A stretch of DNA of 64,000 bases from Acanthochromis polyacanthus (GCF_021347895.1 NC_067120.1:18709361-18773360), one strand, 5' to 3'. Numbered from the stretch's first letter, positions 10,700 to 22,775 are shown. Made by a program: numbers and translations. Notes: generated from the sequence alone by a model not told the origin.

Positions 10700-11420
10700 C
10701 ATAGGGTCCCGTTGTACGCTTTCTTCCAGTCTACTTCCGGGTTGTGGAGGCTTGTTTAGTTCCAAGCACCGCTTCGACACTGACAGCCACCGTTCATTTG
10801 CACTGCAGGTCGTTGAGTATATGTGGAGGTAAGTTGATGAAATGCCTACCTCTTTTGAATTGTCAACTGCCTATATTTTATCAGAGGCTCTTTATGATGC
10901 ATATGCTGAGCTTTATTTGTATTTGCGCAGCGTAATTATATATATTTTTTATCTTGGTAGACGACCGAATTTCTGCTACTTTTTTTTTTAGCTCAACTCT
11001 GTTGTTAGTTGTGAAGTTATCTCCAGGGATATATTGACGGGTTAATTGCTGATGAGTCGCTACCTCTTTTTAATTTTAACGTCTTTATATTATATCAGAA
11101 GCCCTTTGTGGTGCATACATTTATCTGCATTTGTGAATATTAGCAGATGACCGACTTTCAGGCATTGCCATGTGCTTGTTAGCTCTTCTTTGAAAGCTAC
11201 CTAGCTACATCGCTACCTCTTTTTAATTGTCAAGACTACGTCCTTTATATGAGACCCTTTATAATGCATAAACATATACTTGTAAGTATTTAACAAATAT
11301 ATTTATTAATATCTATCGTATCTATCTATCCTCCAGTATCCCGAGAGCCCTCACTGAAGACACGAAGACCCTCATTGTTTCTCCCATTGTCAATAAAAAC
11401 ATACTATTTCATTCATCAAA
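10700..11420 (+). repeat. Diverged tandem repeat with exon-like start and poly(A)-like end
   Basis: Three diverged copies of a roughly 170-210 bp unit begin near 10840, 11050 and 11210. Each opens with CTACCTCTTTTNAAT and includes a TTATATCAGA-like word and a CTTTNTNATGCATA-like word. A strong splice-donor match (GGAG|GTAAGT) lies just before them at 10827-10834, and CAATAAAAAC lies at 11392-11401. No long reading frame exists. It may be a non-coding transcript or simply a repeat family. Confidence 0.5.
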
Positions 11421-11926
11421 GCATAATGAGTTGTTATTCTTGAATATATATTTTGTGTATGTCTTAAAATGGTTATAGTGAGTCAACTCCTGCCTGGACA
11501 CTATCTGCTGAATGGACTGTTGTTACTCTGCTTTTCAATAACTCCCAGACTACGGGTAAGTGAATCAGAGAAATATAGACATTGTCTGGAAATACAATAA
11601 TCCAGCTGGGCAAAAATTAACATCTTCAATCATCTTACATTTCTGTGTAAAAGTCGATTTTCCATGCTAACACGAATGTGAAACATTCCCTCCAAAACCC
11701 CAAAAGTGTCTTTAATATGTCACCTTACGGCTCAAAATGTAAAACTGACATTTACATACATACTCCAATGAATTAATAATCAAACAAGTACTTGGAGGTG
11801 TGATTTTATTCCTTTTTTTTACCGTGAAATCGCCGCTCTCAGTCCCATAGAAGGAAATGACAGCGCTGCCTGTTTGGAACTATTCAGGCTTACATGAACC
11901 ACGTGACCGCCCCGCTGCGAGAGCAT
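11421..11926. other. Non-coding stretch between inverted-repeat arms
   Basis: I see no gene here. The inner part (about 11830-11926) is weakly similar, in inverted orientation, to 10699-10800, so the inverted repeat is longer than its 40-bp core. Confidence 0.4.
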
Positions 11927-11966
11927 GAGTGTCGCAACTCTTACTATCTCTAAGGCTCTGCTGGTG
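11927..11966 (-). repeat. Inverted repeat, right arm
   Basis: This is the reverse complement of the core at 10674-10698 (GAGTGTCGCAACTCTTACTA here). Similarity continues through the adjoining GCTCTGC-type sequence. The flank at 11967-12180 is pyrimidine-rich on the plus strand, so it is G/A-rich on the strand matching the left arm. Confidence 0.8.
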
Positions 11967-12740
11967 GGTCTCTGGGTGCCCCGTGGTACCCTCTCCTCTC
12001 CCCCTCCTCCTCCTTGCCTTTTTTCCCCCCTCGCCTCCCTCCTCCCGTCTTCCTCCGCCTCCTTGTCCCCTCTCCCTCGCCCCCTCCCTCCTCCCTCCCC
12101 CTCGTCTTCCCGCTCTGCTGCCTGTCCTCTCCTTTCTTGTCGTCTCCTCCTCCCCCTCCTTCTCCTGCCTTCCGCCCTCCCCCTGGGGGTGGGGCGGGGG
12201 ATGGGAGGGCGGGTGTGGGATGGGGTGGGGGGGCTGAGGGGGAGGAGGGTAGGGGGAGGGGGACCGGGTGCGGTGCGCGGGGGTGTTCTGGCCTGGCCTG
12301 CGCCGTCTGCCCGCTGGGGCACCGGGGCTGGGGGGGGTGAGGGGTTGGGGGTTGGGGTGGGGGGGTGTTTGGGGGGGCACTGGGCGCGCGCGCACCTCCC
12401 TCCGCCTGGCTGGGTGGGGCCCCGTTGATCGCTCCTCTTGAATCACTTCACAAGCTTCGCACAATACAACTTGTAAATATATATATCGGGTTGCGGGGGG
12501 GGATGGGGGGGCGGGTGGTCGTGGGGGAGGTGGGGCTGTGGGCCGGTGGGGCGCCGTGGGGGTCCGCTATGGCCCGTTCTGCTGCGCGGGCCTTGGGGCT
12601 CTGGCTGTGTCGGGGGGGGTCGCTCCGGGCTCCTGGGCTGGGTCTCCGCTTGGTGGCTCCTGCGGGGGGGCTGGGTGGACCTCCTTGGGCTGGAGGGGAC
12701 AGCTCCCTCCTTTTGGTGGAGGTTTTCATGCATGCCAGAC
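11967..12740. repeat. C/T-rich then G-rich low-complexity tracts
   Basis: A polypyrimidine tract (about 11990-12180) switches to a G-rich tract with runs of 5-8 G (12181-12415). A second G-rich tract lies at 12486-12725. G-quadruplex formation is likely. Long overlapping frames on both strands encode only Pro/Arg/Gly-rich low-complexity peptides and are not credible genes. Confidence 0.65.
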
Positions 12741-12944
12741 CCACCACACCGGCACCTACCAAAATTCAATAGAGTGTGTTCCTCCGGTTGCTGAGTCAGT
12801 GGAGGTTGCTGGGTTAGTGTCTGTGGATCTCACTCTGCTCTATCTATCCTTCTTGTGGCCTCCTGACATCTTCATGATTGATCCAGTTGGGACTTTGTCG
12901 TATTAGGTGTTTGTGAAGGGTTTTAGATTTGTAAATGAAAAAAG

Positions 12945-13056
12945 AACATAAATATGAGCTTCTCTCACACCTTCACCTGTGAGTTCTTTAGAAATCCTGA
13001 ACAAACTTTGATTCTCTTCACTGAACAGCAAAGTTTGTGGAGATCAGAAGGTAACA
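12945..13056. repeat. About 118-bp repeat, copy 2
   Basis: This is the direct-orientation partner of 4553-4670, differing at only a few positions over the core TTCTTTAGAAATCCTGAACA...AGATCAGAAGGTAA. Confidence 0.75.
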
Positions 13057-13239
13057 TTAGTTTGATCGATGCCTTCAACTAGTAGACTTTATCTGGAAAG
13101 CAGTTTTCTGAAATGAGCTCTTAGTAAATCTGTCCACAATCAAACCAAGAACACAGAAAGAGGAAATGTTTGAAGAAACAACTTGATGTTTTCATTTCAG
13201 ACTAGAAAAGGCTTTAAGACCTTTATCTGTTTTTGCTCT

Positions 13240-13870
13240 TTTTGATCATTTTATTGTCTCTTCTGTTTAATTTGATCTTCTAAAGTCTAACTGGTGTCTT
13301 TTCAAATGTTTCGTCTTAGTTTGATTCTTCTTAAAAGTTTAGTTTTGCTCTTTTCTCACCTTTTATTCTTTCCAAATGTCTGATTTGATTTCAAAATGTT
13401 TTGTCTTTTTAATGTTTGTTTTTTCAAATGTTTTATCAGCTTGTTTGAAAAATTTCCTTTTTAAATGCTTCATTGTATTTTCTGTTTAATTCCTATTTAA
13501 AGTGTTATTGTCCTTAAAATAAAATTTTCTAATTAAACATTTATTTTTTAAATTCAACATTTTGTCTTTTTAAAGGTATATTATCTGATTAAATGTTTTG
13601 TATTTTTTTAAATGTTTAATATTTTTCTTGTTTAATTGTATTTTGAAATGTTTTAACTATTTCATCTTTGTTTAATGCTTTTGTCTAAAAAATGTTTAAT
13701 TTCATAATTACATGTCTTGTATGTTCTGTTTATCTATGTTTTGTCTGTTTAATATCATTTAGTTGTATTTGTTTTTCTTTTAAAGTTTTATTGTATTAAA
13801 TGTTTTTTCCTTAGATTTAATTGCTTTTTTAATACAGTTTATTTCTTTAATCTTTTTTTCTGTCAAGATT
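13240..13870. repeat. T-rich degenerate short repeats
   Basis: Variants of TTTAAATGTTTTGTCTTTTT recur about every 30-50 bp. There is no coding potential. Confidence 0.6.
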
Positions 13871-15700
13871 TTAACCCCAACCTTAAAGATGAAACAAACC
13901 CTTAAATCACAATGAAAATACTTCTGTTGTCACAATCATGAGTTAGTCAGTTTTTCAATTCAATTTTGTTTAGCACCTTTCACCCAGATGACAAAACTAA
14001 ACAAGCAAAGAGAAAAAAACAATGCTAAAACTGTGATTTTAAATTCAAAAACATTTAAAAAAAAGATTTAACTTGGTAATAAAATATGTTGCGTCCAGGG
14101 GATGGAGGGAGTTTATTCAAGTCTTCTTGGGCTCACACGGTAAATCATTTAAAATGTAAACTTGATATTCAGCCTAAGGAAATTGGAAAGTGCAGAGCGA
14201 CAGAAGAAGCAACAATAGCTCGTTTTCTCCTTTAATGAGTCAGCTCTTCTTGTGCTTTCAGACTCTTCACAACCTGCTCAAACTCTTTGTACAGGACCTC
14301 ACCACACGGTTCAAGAAGGTTTCCGTCTCCTCATTTCTACTTTGAAGCTCACCTTCTGCTGCTCAAACTGCTAACAAATGTTTCTGCTGCTCTAAAGTCT
14401 GGTCTCCAGAACTTCCTAAAACCTCTTAAAGTCTCTTCTGCTGCAGGTTGCTTTGAAGAACCGTTACAGAAAACCTCACTAAACCACATGGAGGGGCCTC
14501 AAGATAGTCATCCAAATGAAACGGTACAAAAACCGAACTAGCACAACCCAAACTCTAAAGTCTCCTGCAGCCTACCAGAGAACCTCTAAACAGAGAATCA
14601 GGACAGGAACTCTTACCTTCTGGACAACCAACATTGGTTCACAAACAAGAATACAGAATGTGTCTGACCAAAAACCTCTAAAGACTCACTACAGCACAGA
14701 TAAAGACACAACTCAGCTGCACCAAATCCACTAATCACTGCACACATTAGCACCATGTGCTAACTGTGGCTAAAGAACCACATTTACCAAGACAACTATC
14801 CAGTACAAATCCCTAAAACACACCAAGAAACACATTAAAGCCTATTTTACTGCTGGAAGCTGCAAGCCAACACCTAAAGAACAAACTAAAGCAACGGAAC
14901 CAAACACGATTCAGTGTTGAAGAGAAGCAGAGGAAATGTTTGACTGCAGACATAAAGCAGGAAGACTCTGAGCTGCTCAGGTGTTCCTGATAACACCAAG
15001 CAGCCACCTGGACAGCCAATAGGAACACAGCTTACTGGAGGTCCAGAGGGCTGGATTAGTGAAGGAAATTTAGTTTAAAGTTGAAGCAGAAAGTTAACAA
15101 AGAAAGTTGAAAACCACCTTCTAATACCTGAAATCTCTGAGTTTTCACACAAAGAACGCCTGAACATGTCAAACTGGTTTCAAAGTAGAACCATCACTGT
15201 AAAAACGTTGTAGTATGGTGTGTTGCTCAAAAACATTACGACCGGCTGTCTAGGGTTGCCGAGGAGCAACACAAAAAACAAGACAAACGCTGGTTTCCAA
15301 GGGGTTAGGAAGCTATTTATTTGAAAGATTACAATACAGTTGACAACAACACAACATGTGAGCAGAAAAATCACAGTCTGTCTATAGTTCAGCTGAAAAT
15401 ATTAGTTTTTGTCTTTTATTGACCAAACTTTTCAGGAAGTAGATGAAGAATAATTAAAGCTCTCATGTAGAAGTCTAACTTATTTTGGATCCCTGTGGAA
15501 AGTTTGATCTTAGAGTTTGTAAAGCTGTTGAGTTTTTAAGAGTCACATCGATTTTTTTGACATTTAATAACCAACTCCTGAAATAAAATTACAGTTGTGG
15601 AGTTCTGTCATTTAGTCTGGACTAAACAAATAACAGCAGCATAAATCTCAAACGTCATTATGAGGAGTCTGGATTGAGGTTTCTCACTTGATAATGATCA
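13871..15700. other. No gene recognised
   Basis: The short open frames here have no recognisable domains. Words such as CCTCTAAAGTCTC recur loosely between 14390 and 14700. A short poly-TAACTCACTA-type pattern is absent, and nothing else can be supported. Confidence 0.4.
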
Positions 15701-15704
15701 AAAC

Positions 15705-16565
15705 ATGAATTTTAGGTTGGTTTAAAGGAATATTCCACCTTAAATCTTTGAATGTTGACCTAAAAGGTTGGTTTCAGGAAGTATTTCACCTACAAGGTCC
15801 TCAAACATCGACCTTAAAGGAACACTGCACCAAAAATCCCTGGACATACACCTAAAAATGTTGGTTTAACCAAATATTCCATCCAAAATCATCTAAGAGA
15901 CCTGAGGGGCTAGTTAGAAGGAATATTCCACCTAAAACCTCAAATATAGACCTGAAAGAGTGGTTTAGAAAAAAATCCTTCAATGTGGACCAAAAAAATT
16001 AGTATGGAGGAATATTCCACTTGAAATGTTGACCTGAGAAGTTGGTTTGGAAGACTATATCATCCTAAACATCCTCAAATGTAGACTAAGACGGTTTGGA
16101 AGAAAACTTCCACCTAAAATCCTCCAACGTAGACCTAAAAGGGGAGTTTAATGGCATATTCCACTTAAAATTCACTACTGTAGACCTTGGAGGTTGGTCT
16201 GATGGTATATTCCACCCAATATCCTTGAACATAAACTTAAAAAGTTCGTTCAAAGGAATATTCCACCTAAAATCCTTCAATGTAGAGCAAAAAAATCTTG
16301 GTGTAAAGGAGTATTCCACCTTAAATGTAGACCTGAAGGATGGTTTGGAGTAATATTCTCCTCTAAAATCTTCCAATGTAGACATAAAAGGTTTATTTGA
16401 TGGTGTTTTCTACTCAGTATTCTGGAACATTTACCTAAAAAGTTGGTTTAATGGTATATTCCCAGAAGAAACCTTGAACATTGGGCTTATTGGTATATTC
16501 CACCCAAAACACTTTAAATACTTTAGTGTAAAGGAAATGTCGACCTAAAAGGATTGTTTAAAGGA
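15705..16565. repeat. Diverged minisatellite, unit about 60 bp
   Basis: About 14 imperfect copies are present of a unit containing the palindrome GGAATATTCC, then ACCTAAAATCCTNNAAT, then GTAGACCTAAAAGGTTGGTT. The unit is close to a multiple of three, so some open frames run through several copies on both strands with a period of about 20 residues. No function is implied. Confidence 0.8.
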
Positions 16566-19500
16566 ACATTTAAGCTATTGTTTTCATTATTTAATAATCT
16601 GTTATCAGTCAGAACCCTGGCAAATGTGTTTTCATCAGTAATTTCAGTAGAAGTCACAAAAAAAGGAGCTCTTGGTTTTGTAGCTGCTGTTTCAACACAG
16701 ACGTTCACATGCATCCACAAACCTCTCAGCACAGGCGGCCGGCTGGGCTGAGGCTCGGTGGCGTCTGCAGACCCACGAGTCGGGGAGTCGGTGAACTTGT
16801 CGGTCCGGTTTGAAGGCCTTCTTGTGGTCCAGTGGAAGTTTACGTAGTCGGTGTTGGCTTTGAACTGCAGTGACTGGCTGCCATCAGGAGGACAGGCTTG
16901 TCCTTATAGGACTCCTCCTGTAGCCTTGAGGGGACCACAGGAACATTCAGTAGCTGTTGGAGTTCTTCCTGTCAGGCTGGTGGTAGAACAGCTCTGAAGT
17001 AGCTTGTACTTCTCTCTTATCTGGAACAATCTAACAGCCTAAACTGTTAACAGTGGTGTAGAGAATCAAATATACAGGAATAGATTAGGACTCAAAGTAG
17101 ATTTACTTTAGAAAACAAATCAACTTAGAGGTATCTGGTCACACATGTGGCTGAATAGGAGGCCATCCAATCAGATTTGAAGTCTTCACTCTGTAGGTTG
17201 TTGGTTCGGTGAGACTCTTGGACCTCCATCAGCTGACGCGGATGTTTGATGGTCTTCCTCTCTAGTGGCAGATGATTCATCCATGAATTCAGCAGCTACA
17301 GACTGAAATGAAGCTCAAGTTGCAGTTACTGTATTCCTGTTCCAGATCAGATGTTCAGAGCTCACCTTGAATGCATCCCGTCTGCATAGTTTTTTCCTCA
17401 CTGTAGTCTTCAAAAAAGTCTTTTTCCCCAGATGTCAGGATGTGGTGAGACTCTTTCTCAGTCGCTGCAGACGTCCCTCATTGTGGATCTCCAGAGAAGA
17501 AACAGAAAAACTCGTCACTGCTTCAGCATCACAAACGCTCTCAGCATTGAGAGTGTTTTAAGAATTAATTCATTGTGTTGTGAACTTTGAAGGAGCAGAA
17601 ACTTTACAGCTGCCAAAGATATGAACTCCAATTTTGGATGTTTTAGGAAATGAAATTCATCAAATGAACACTTGGTTTTTGCTGATAACTCTCATTAAAT
17701 GACTGAAGAAATCTAACATAAAAACCTGTAAACTCTCAGGCAGCTTTTGTTAAAGTTTGTCTATAATTCTGTCATCATGTTCTGGAAGCAGGACTCTGCA
17801 GAAGTTCCTTCAAACAGATACTTGTGCATTTCTATTTAAGGCCTCAGGTTTGAACGTACAGCAGAGGATTAGAAAGGAATGATTTTAATATTTAAATCAA
17901 TCCAGTAAAGGTTTGGAGTAAAAATGATTAAAATTTTGATTTGGATAGATTTGTGTTAAATAACATTGTAGAGTCTCACTTAAATATATCCAAATTATTT
18001 CAGTATATTTACGTTTTATAGAATATTTGATTTCTTAATCTCAATACTGTAGGGTCTGATAAACAAAAATAACCTGACTTTCAGATAATATTTATTGTAT
18101 GTGATTGTGAGACTAAATTCCTCCACATTCTGGAACTTTACATGCAGCATCCGTAGAATAAATAAAAATCAAACCTGTTAATTTCCACATGATGCACATT
18201 TATTTATTCTTAATATCTCAAACTGAATGGCAGCTGTCAGTAAAAACAAACTCATCTGCTGGACTGCATCCCAAAATGAAACATGGACAGAATTTAACAC
18301 TCATGTATCCATGGCAACGCTAAAGTTTCTGCTTCTTACCAAAGTTCACAACAAAAGCAAAGATTTTAATGTAAAACTTCAGGGATGACGGCTAACTATA
18401 AGTATTCTGATCAATACTTCATGATCAATATCAGGACAGATGTTACAACTCCAGCTGTTCCATTAGACTGCAGTTATTCAGAGAAATTAAAACATCACAT
18501 TCCTCATAAAAACTAGATGGGACTTCCATTAAATAAAGTGTTAGTGAATAAACAGTGTAAAAAAATGCAAAGCAGCTCCATTAAAATCAGGAGATGTGAG
18601 ACTTCCACTGCATGGATCACCATCAACTGTATCTTATGTTGATTCAGAGCTGAAAGTCAGAATGAACTGAGATAGAAAAGCTGCTTTGAGCAGACGGTCT
18701 GACAATCCAACACCATCAGTTTTCATCTGGTTGTTTTGCTCCAACATGCTGTAAAGTTCAGTTTTAACCAGAATCAATACAGAGATTCTATTTCCAACCA
18801 AGCCTGGAATAAAAATTTGAATGTTATGAGGTTATGAATGCAACTAAATCCTTTCAGATGGAGGATTTACTTTTAGGTTCTAATTCAAGTTTCAGTTGGA
18901 GCACATTGCATTCACAAAGAAAAACAGTGATACCTTCATAGCAACATTTAATGAACCTAAAGCTTCCCTGTTGGCTCATTGGTGGAGTTTGTTCCTGAGC
19001 ATCTGAACCTTAAATCCAGTGAGAGGACCATCTTCAGTCAGAGAACTTCAAGACCTTCAATCGGCTGGACCAGATGTGGCATCAGCTCCCTCTGAACATC
19101 TGGATGACAGGAGAATAACAGACATCAAACACAGATCACAGAAATGCAATTTATTCACTTTCATCACTTTATGAAAGTAGCATGAACTTTATTATGACTT
19201 AACAGTAATGAAAGTAAATGTTTTTATCTTGTGGTGAAGTTAAATTTAGAGTCAATTTTAAGGACTGTTTATCCTGAGAGGAGTGTGAATGGAGCTTTTC
19301 TTTCCTTTTTAGAATATTCCCTCAAAATATTCTGTTTATTATTGGCTTTAGAAGCATTTTTCTTTATTTTTAGATACCTCAAACTGATGCACTTTGCTGG
19401 TTTGCAGATAATTCATGTACAATGACAAACATCTTCTATTGTAACATATTTTGGTAAAACAAGAACTGCAAACCTTCTCAACCATCTCTCAGTCTGCAAA

Positions 19501-19775
19501 ATTTCAATTGCGACAAAGAATTATTTCATGCAGTTATTATCATCTTTACTGAACCAGCCCTGGAATGAATAGCAATCTGTATATGGATATGATTTTCTCT
19601 GATGGGACCACTGTGGAAGCCGTAGTAATTATTAACTATCCTCTGAAGGGAAAGATTGGGTCATTCAGGTGGATTAAAAAAAAATGCTCTCCTTTAAAAA
19701 AAAAAATCTCTTCTGCTCTGCACACATGCTACACTTTTGTATAACTCTGGATGTCAGAGTAAAGGCAGACAGATC
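16566..19775. other. No gene recognised
   Basis: This 3.2-kb stretch has ordinary A/T-rich composition. I found no recognisable exon, transposon terminus or RNA gene. Short open frames (up to about 70 codons) look random. Confidence 0.4.
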
Positions 19776-19777
19776 CA

Positions 19778-20200
19778 CCGATCAGCCACAACATTCTGAC
19801 CACTGAAGAAAACATCCATCATCTTGTTCTAATGCAATGTTCTGCTGTAAACCTTGACGTTCATGTGGATGTTTGACATGTGCCACCACCTAAACACTGC
19901 AGGACAAACAACCCCCATCTCCATGGCAACAACAGTCCTTGATGCCAGCTGCCACCCTAAGCAGGACAAACTCAAACTGCTCAGGAGTGGTTTGAGGAAC
20001 ACCACAGAGCTGTTCACCTGGGTTCCACACTCCCCACATCCAGATCTGATTGAGCATCTGTGGGATGATCCAGGATCAGCCTGGTCCAGGTAGGACCCAC
20101 CCTGCAACCCACAGAGGTTCTGATGAACCACTGGGTCAGAGGAGTTTAAGCAGTATAAAGGGACCAACGCAGTATTAGTCAGGTGGTCATAATGTTAGAC
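19778..20200 (+). mobile_element. Internally deleted Tc1-like relic
   Basis: The ends carry inverted ACATTNTGACCAC motifs (19790-19803 and 20181-20196). Inside, on the plus strand, are degraded transposase pieces: AGGACAAACTCAAACTGCTC, then the region corresponding to the [12 protein letters not shown] motif, here reading HPDLIEHLWDD. Most of the transposase is missing, so it cannot be autonomous. Confidence 0.65.
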
Positions 20201-20204
20201 TGTT

Positions 20205-21030
20205 ACATTGTCATGATGATTATAAGATCAGTAAATGCAACCATCAATAATAACATCCACATTGATCAGAAAATACACACATCAGGAAAAGAAAAACTTT
20301 TAGAAATATTTCAGGGCTCCAGCCTAACCTGTTTTCTTCAGACAAACACACTGATAGACTCTCAAACGTTCAACCTCACAGCCTCAAAATATCTGTTTAG
20401 GAAGTGTTGTGTTTCTAAATTCTGCTGAAAGCATTGGCAGACATTCTCTTTGTGTCAAAAGCAGCCTGTCCTCTGAGCTACTGAGATATCTTCCTGAACA
20501 AAGTTTCTTCGTGTGAATCGGCTCAACAAAAACTAATGCCTCAGTCAGAGATAACAGGTATCGCTAAACAACTTTCTTTGTTAACACAGACTTTCTGCTT
20601 CAACATCACATAAAAAGGGGAGTTTAACTCTTCAGGTGACTGAAAATGAACGGCTTGTGCAGTTCTAGATCCAGAAGTAGGAAGTCATGTTTTACTACAA
20701 ATACATGCAATAATGAATAACTACAATGACTGGTTGTTTATTTATTCATTATTAATGTCACTTTATATACTGGATTGAACTTGAGCAGTGGAAGAGAAGG
20801 AATTTAGTGAAATTATGGGGATTCAGAGAGGTAATGTTGCATAATGTTTAGTTAAGCGCGGTTTAATTCAAACCAGCCGAATGTTAAACTTCAATACAGC
20901 TGAACGGATTAAAGTAAAATAAATTTTTTAAAAGCTAAAATACACAGCAAAGAAATGCAGGTTGAGAAGTTCATTCTAATAATGAGGGACAGCTGTGGCA
21001 GCAACTAACACAGGTGTTCAGCGGTAAGTT
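20205..21030. other. No gene recognised
   Basis: A/T-rich non-coding sequence. No domain, repeat family or RNA gene was recognised. Confidence 0.4.
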
Positions 21031-22035
21031 TAGGGTGACCATACGTCCTCTTTTGCCCAGACATGTCCTCTTTTGAGAGGCTGTCCGGCCTGTCCGGCCG
21101 GCGTTTATAAAGTCCTTCAAATGTCCGGGTTTTTGATCTTGCCTAGCTTGAGTGCATCACAGACCAGTGTATTTATCATTCACGTTGAATGGTTCCTTTG
21201 GAAACACGCTCTGAGAGGCGGAGTTTGAGCCGAACCCCGGAACGCTCCACACTCACTCACTCCTCGCAGGCTGACAGGCAGGTAGGCACACTGCGAGAGA
21301 ACACTCGAACCGAAAGAAAATACTGAAACGCAAATGTCATTTCACTGATGAAATGCGAAAAAAGTACCCCTGTTTTCGTCCGGGTCGTGTCAAATGGGAG
21401 GCAGAATGTACAGTCTGCAAAGCTGGGACTTATGTCTCTGTAGCTAATAAGAAAAGGAAAAAGAAGGAAAAAAAAGGAACTGTTGACTTGAGACATTATT
21501 TCTATATTTTTTTCATTTGCCATAGACACATTATTTTGAAGAATGAGCTAACTGAACACTGAAGAATAGGCTACCTCTCTTTTTTCTTTTTGTTTAATAT
21601 TTTGAGGCATTATTTCTATTTTTACATAATTGATAATTGGGAGGTTATTTTGAAGAACTGTACTCTACCTCACTTTTCCTAACTAAGGTGTAAGTGTCAG
21701 ACTTAAGAGAGATGATTAGGTCTTATTTTGTTAAACATCTGAATACATGTGTTCCTACACAACTTGAGTCAATAACTACAGTATTAAAGACTAGAGCATG
21801 CCATATTTGTATGTGACTGATTATATTGTTTAGGAGAATTGCTTTAAACTAATAAATATATTATTTATAAAGCAACTGTTTGTAAGTGTTTTGGGCTATT
21901 TTTCTGTATATCCAGGTAAAGTGTTCTTTTCTAGGGAATTCAGAATATCTGTTTAACTGGGGGGGACACGAAAATTTTTCACACGCGAGCTGGAAATGTG
22001 TCCTCTTTTCAGAGAAACAGAATATGGTCACCCTA
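21031..22035 (+). mobile_element. Non-autonomous hAT-like element with zinc-finger fragment
   Basis: A perfect 13-bp inverted repeat, TAGGGTGACCATA (21031-21043) and TATGGTCACCCTA (22023-22035), bounds a 1005-bp element. The sub-terminal GTCCTCTTTTG motif is also mirrored near the right end. Inside, 21320-21450 encodes a peptide with the CxxC spacing of a BED-type or related zinc finger (KWEAECTVCKAG). This looks like the N-terminus of a transposase whose catalytic part is gone. An 8-bp target duplication is not visible; the right flank is a TATC array that may have overwritten it. Confidence 0.7.
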
Positions 22036-22054
22036 ATCTATCTATCTATCTATC

Positions 22055-22126
<72 letters not shown>
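22036..22126. repeat. TATC tetranucleotide microsatellite
   Basis: About 22 units of TATC/ATCT with one TATT interruption directly abut the hAT-like element. Confidence 0.95.
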
Positions 22127-22683
22127 ATGTCTGGCTTTTGTTACAAGCAAACCCCGTCAAAATTGCTTGAGAATTGAGCAATTTATGACAATTTTAATTG
22201 TATAAGCACATCATTCCTCTATGGAAGTAATGCATTGTAGGAGCGAGTGGCCCCGATCCAAGATGGCGGCGCTGTAGGCACGCCGCTCGAGTGGGCGGTC
22301 GTAGTCAATGAGGCGTCTACGTATATCTGTATATGGGTCTGATCACTCACAGCTCTCTGGCCCTCTGGTTTGGCCCGACACTTGCTGATGACCACTTCCG
22401 GTTTATGAAAATGAATAAACTGATCTTTTTTTCGTCTCTGTCTCTTCCTGATTTTATTTTTTTTGTTATTCTAAATATAAAATGAAAATCAGTATTTTGA
22501 AAATTTCGTATATCCATTTTGATCACGAAAAGGAAAAACACCTTGTATTTAAATTTTCTGTTGTATTTTAAAACGAAAATCAAATAATCACTCGTCTTTT
22601 GTTTTTCAATACCCGTTTCAGAACGGAAAATCCAATTACCAGATCCGTACACGGACTACGGACCACGGACCTCCACCTGCAGA
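22127..22683. repeat. Probable dispersed repeats, unclassified
   Basis: A G/C-rich piece with CCAAGATGGCGGCG (22258-22275) is followed by A/T-rich sequence with GAAAATC-type words and the tandem CACGGACTACGGACCACGGA near 22652. No gene is seen. Confidence 0.4.
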
Positions 22684-22775
22684 GGATCGGAAATGAGAAT
22701 TTATAGAGTAAAATGTTAAAATGTCACCAGCGAAATATAGATAAGTTCCATTTCCCAATGACATGCAGATCTTTT
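22684..22775 (-). repeat. Relic of an IFITM 3' flank
   Basis: The run GGAAATGAGAATTTATAGAG...GTAAAATGTTAAAATGTCAC closely matches sequence just downstream of exon 2 in copies B (about 23360-23450) and C (about 25920-26010). It sits outside both gene units, so it is the remnant of a further duplicated or rearranged copy. Confidence 0.7.

Noticed and set aside
10081..10704. Long open frames on both strands in the G/C-rich block
   Set aside because: They reflect the scarcity of A/T-rich stop codons. The peptides are low-complexity Gly/Arg/Pro and frames overlap on both strands without domains.
11819..12794. Open frames of 100-190 codons on both strands
   Set aside because: They translate polypyrimidine and poly-G tracts into Pro-, Arg- or Gly-rich peptides. 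There is no splice, start or domain support.
4553..13056. LTR retrotransposon bounded by the 118-bp direct repeats
   Set aside because: The repeats lack TG...CA ends, primer-binding site and polypurine tract, and the enclosed coding element is a non-LTR LINE.
16086..16385. 99-codon frame with 20-residue internal repeats
   Set aside because: It is a by-product of the roughly 60-bp minisatellite. The opposite strand is open as well.
15705..16565. CRISPR-like repeat array
   Set aside because: The context is a vertebrate genome, the units are diverged and contiguous, and there are no unique spacers.
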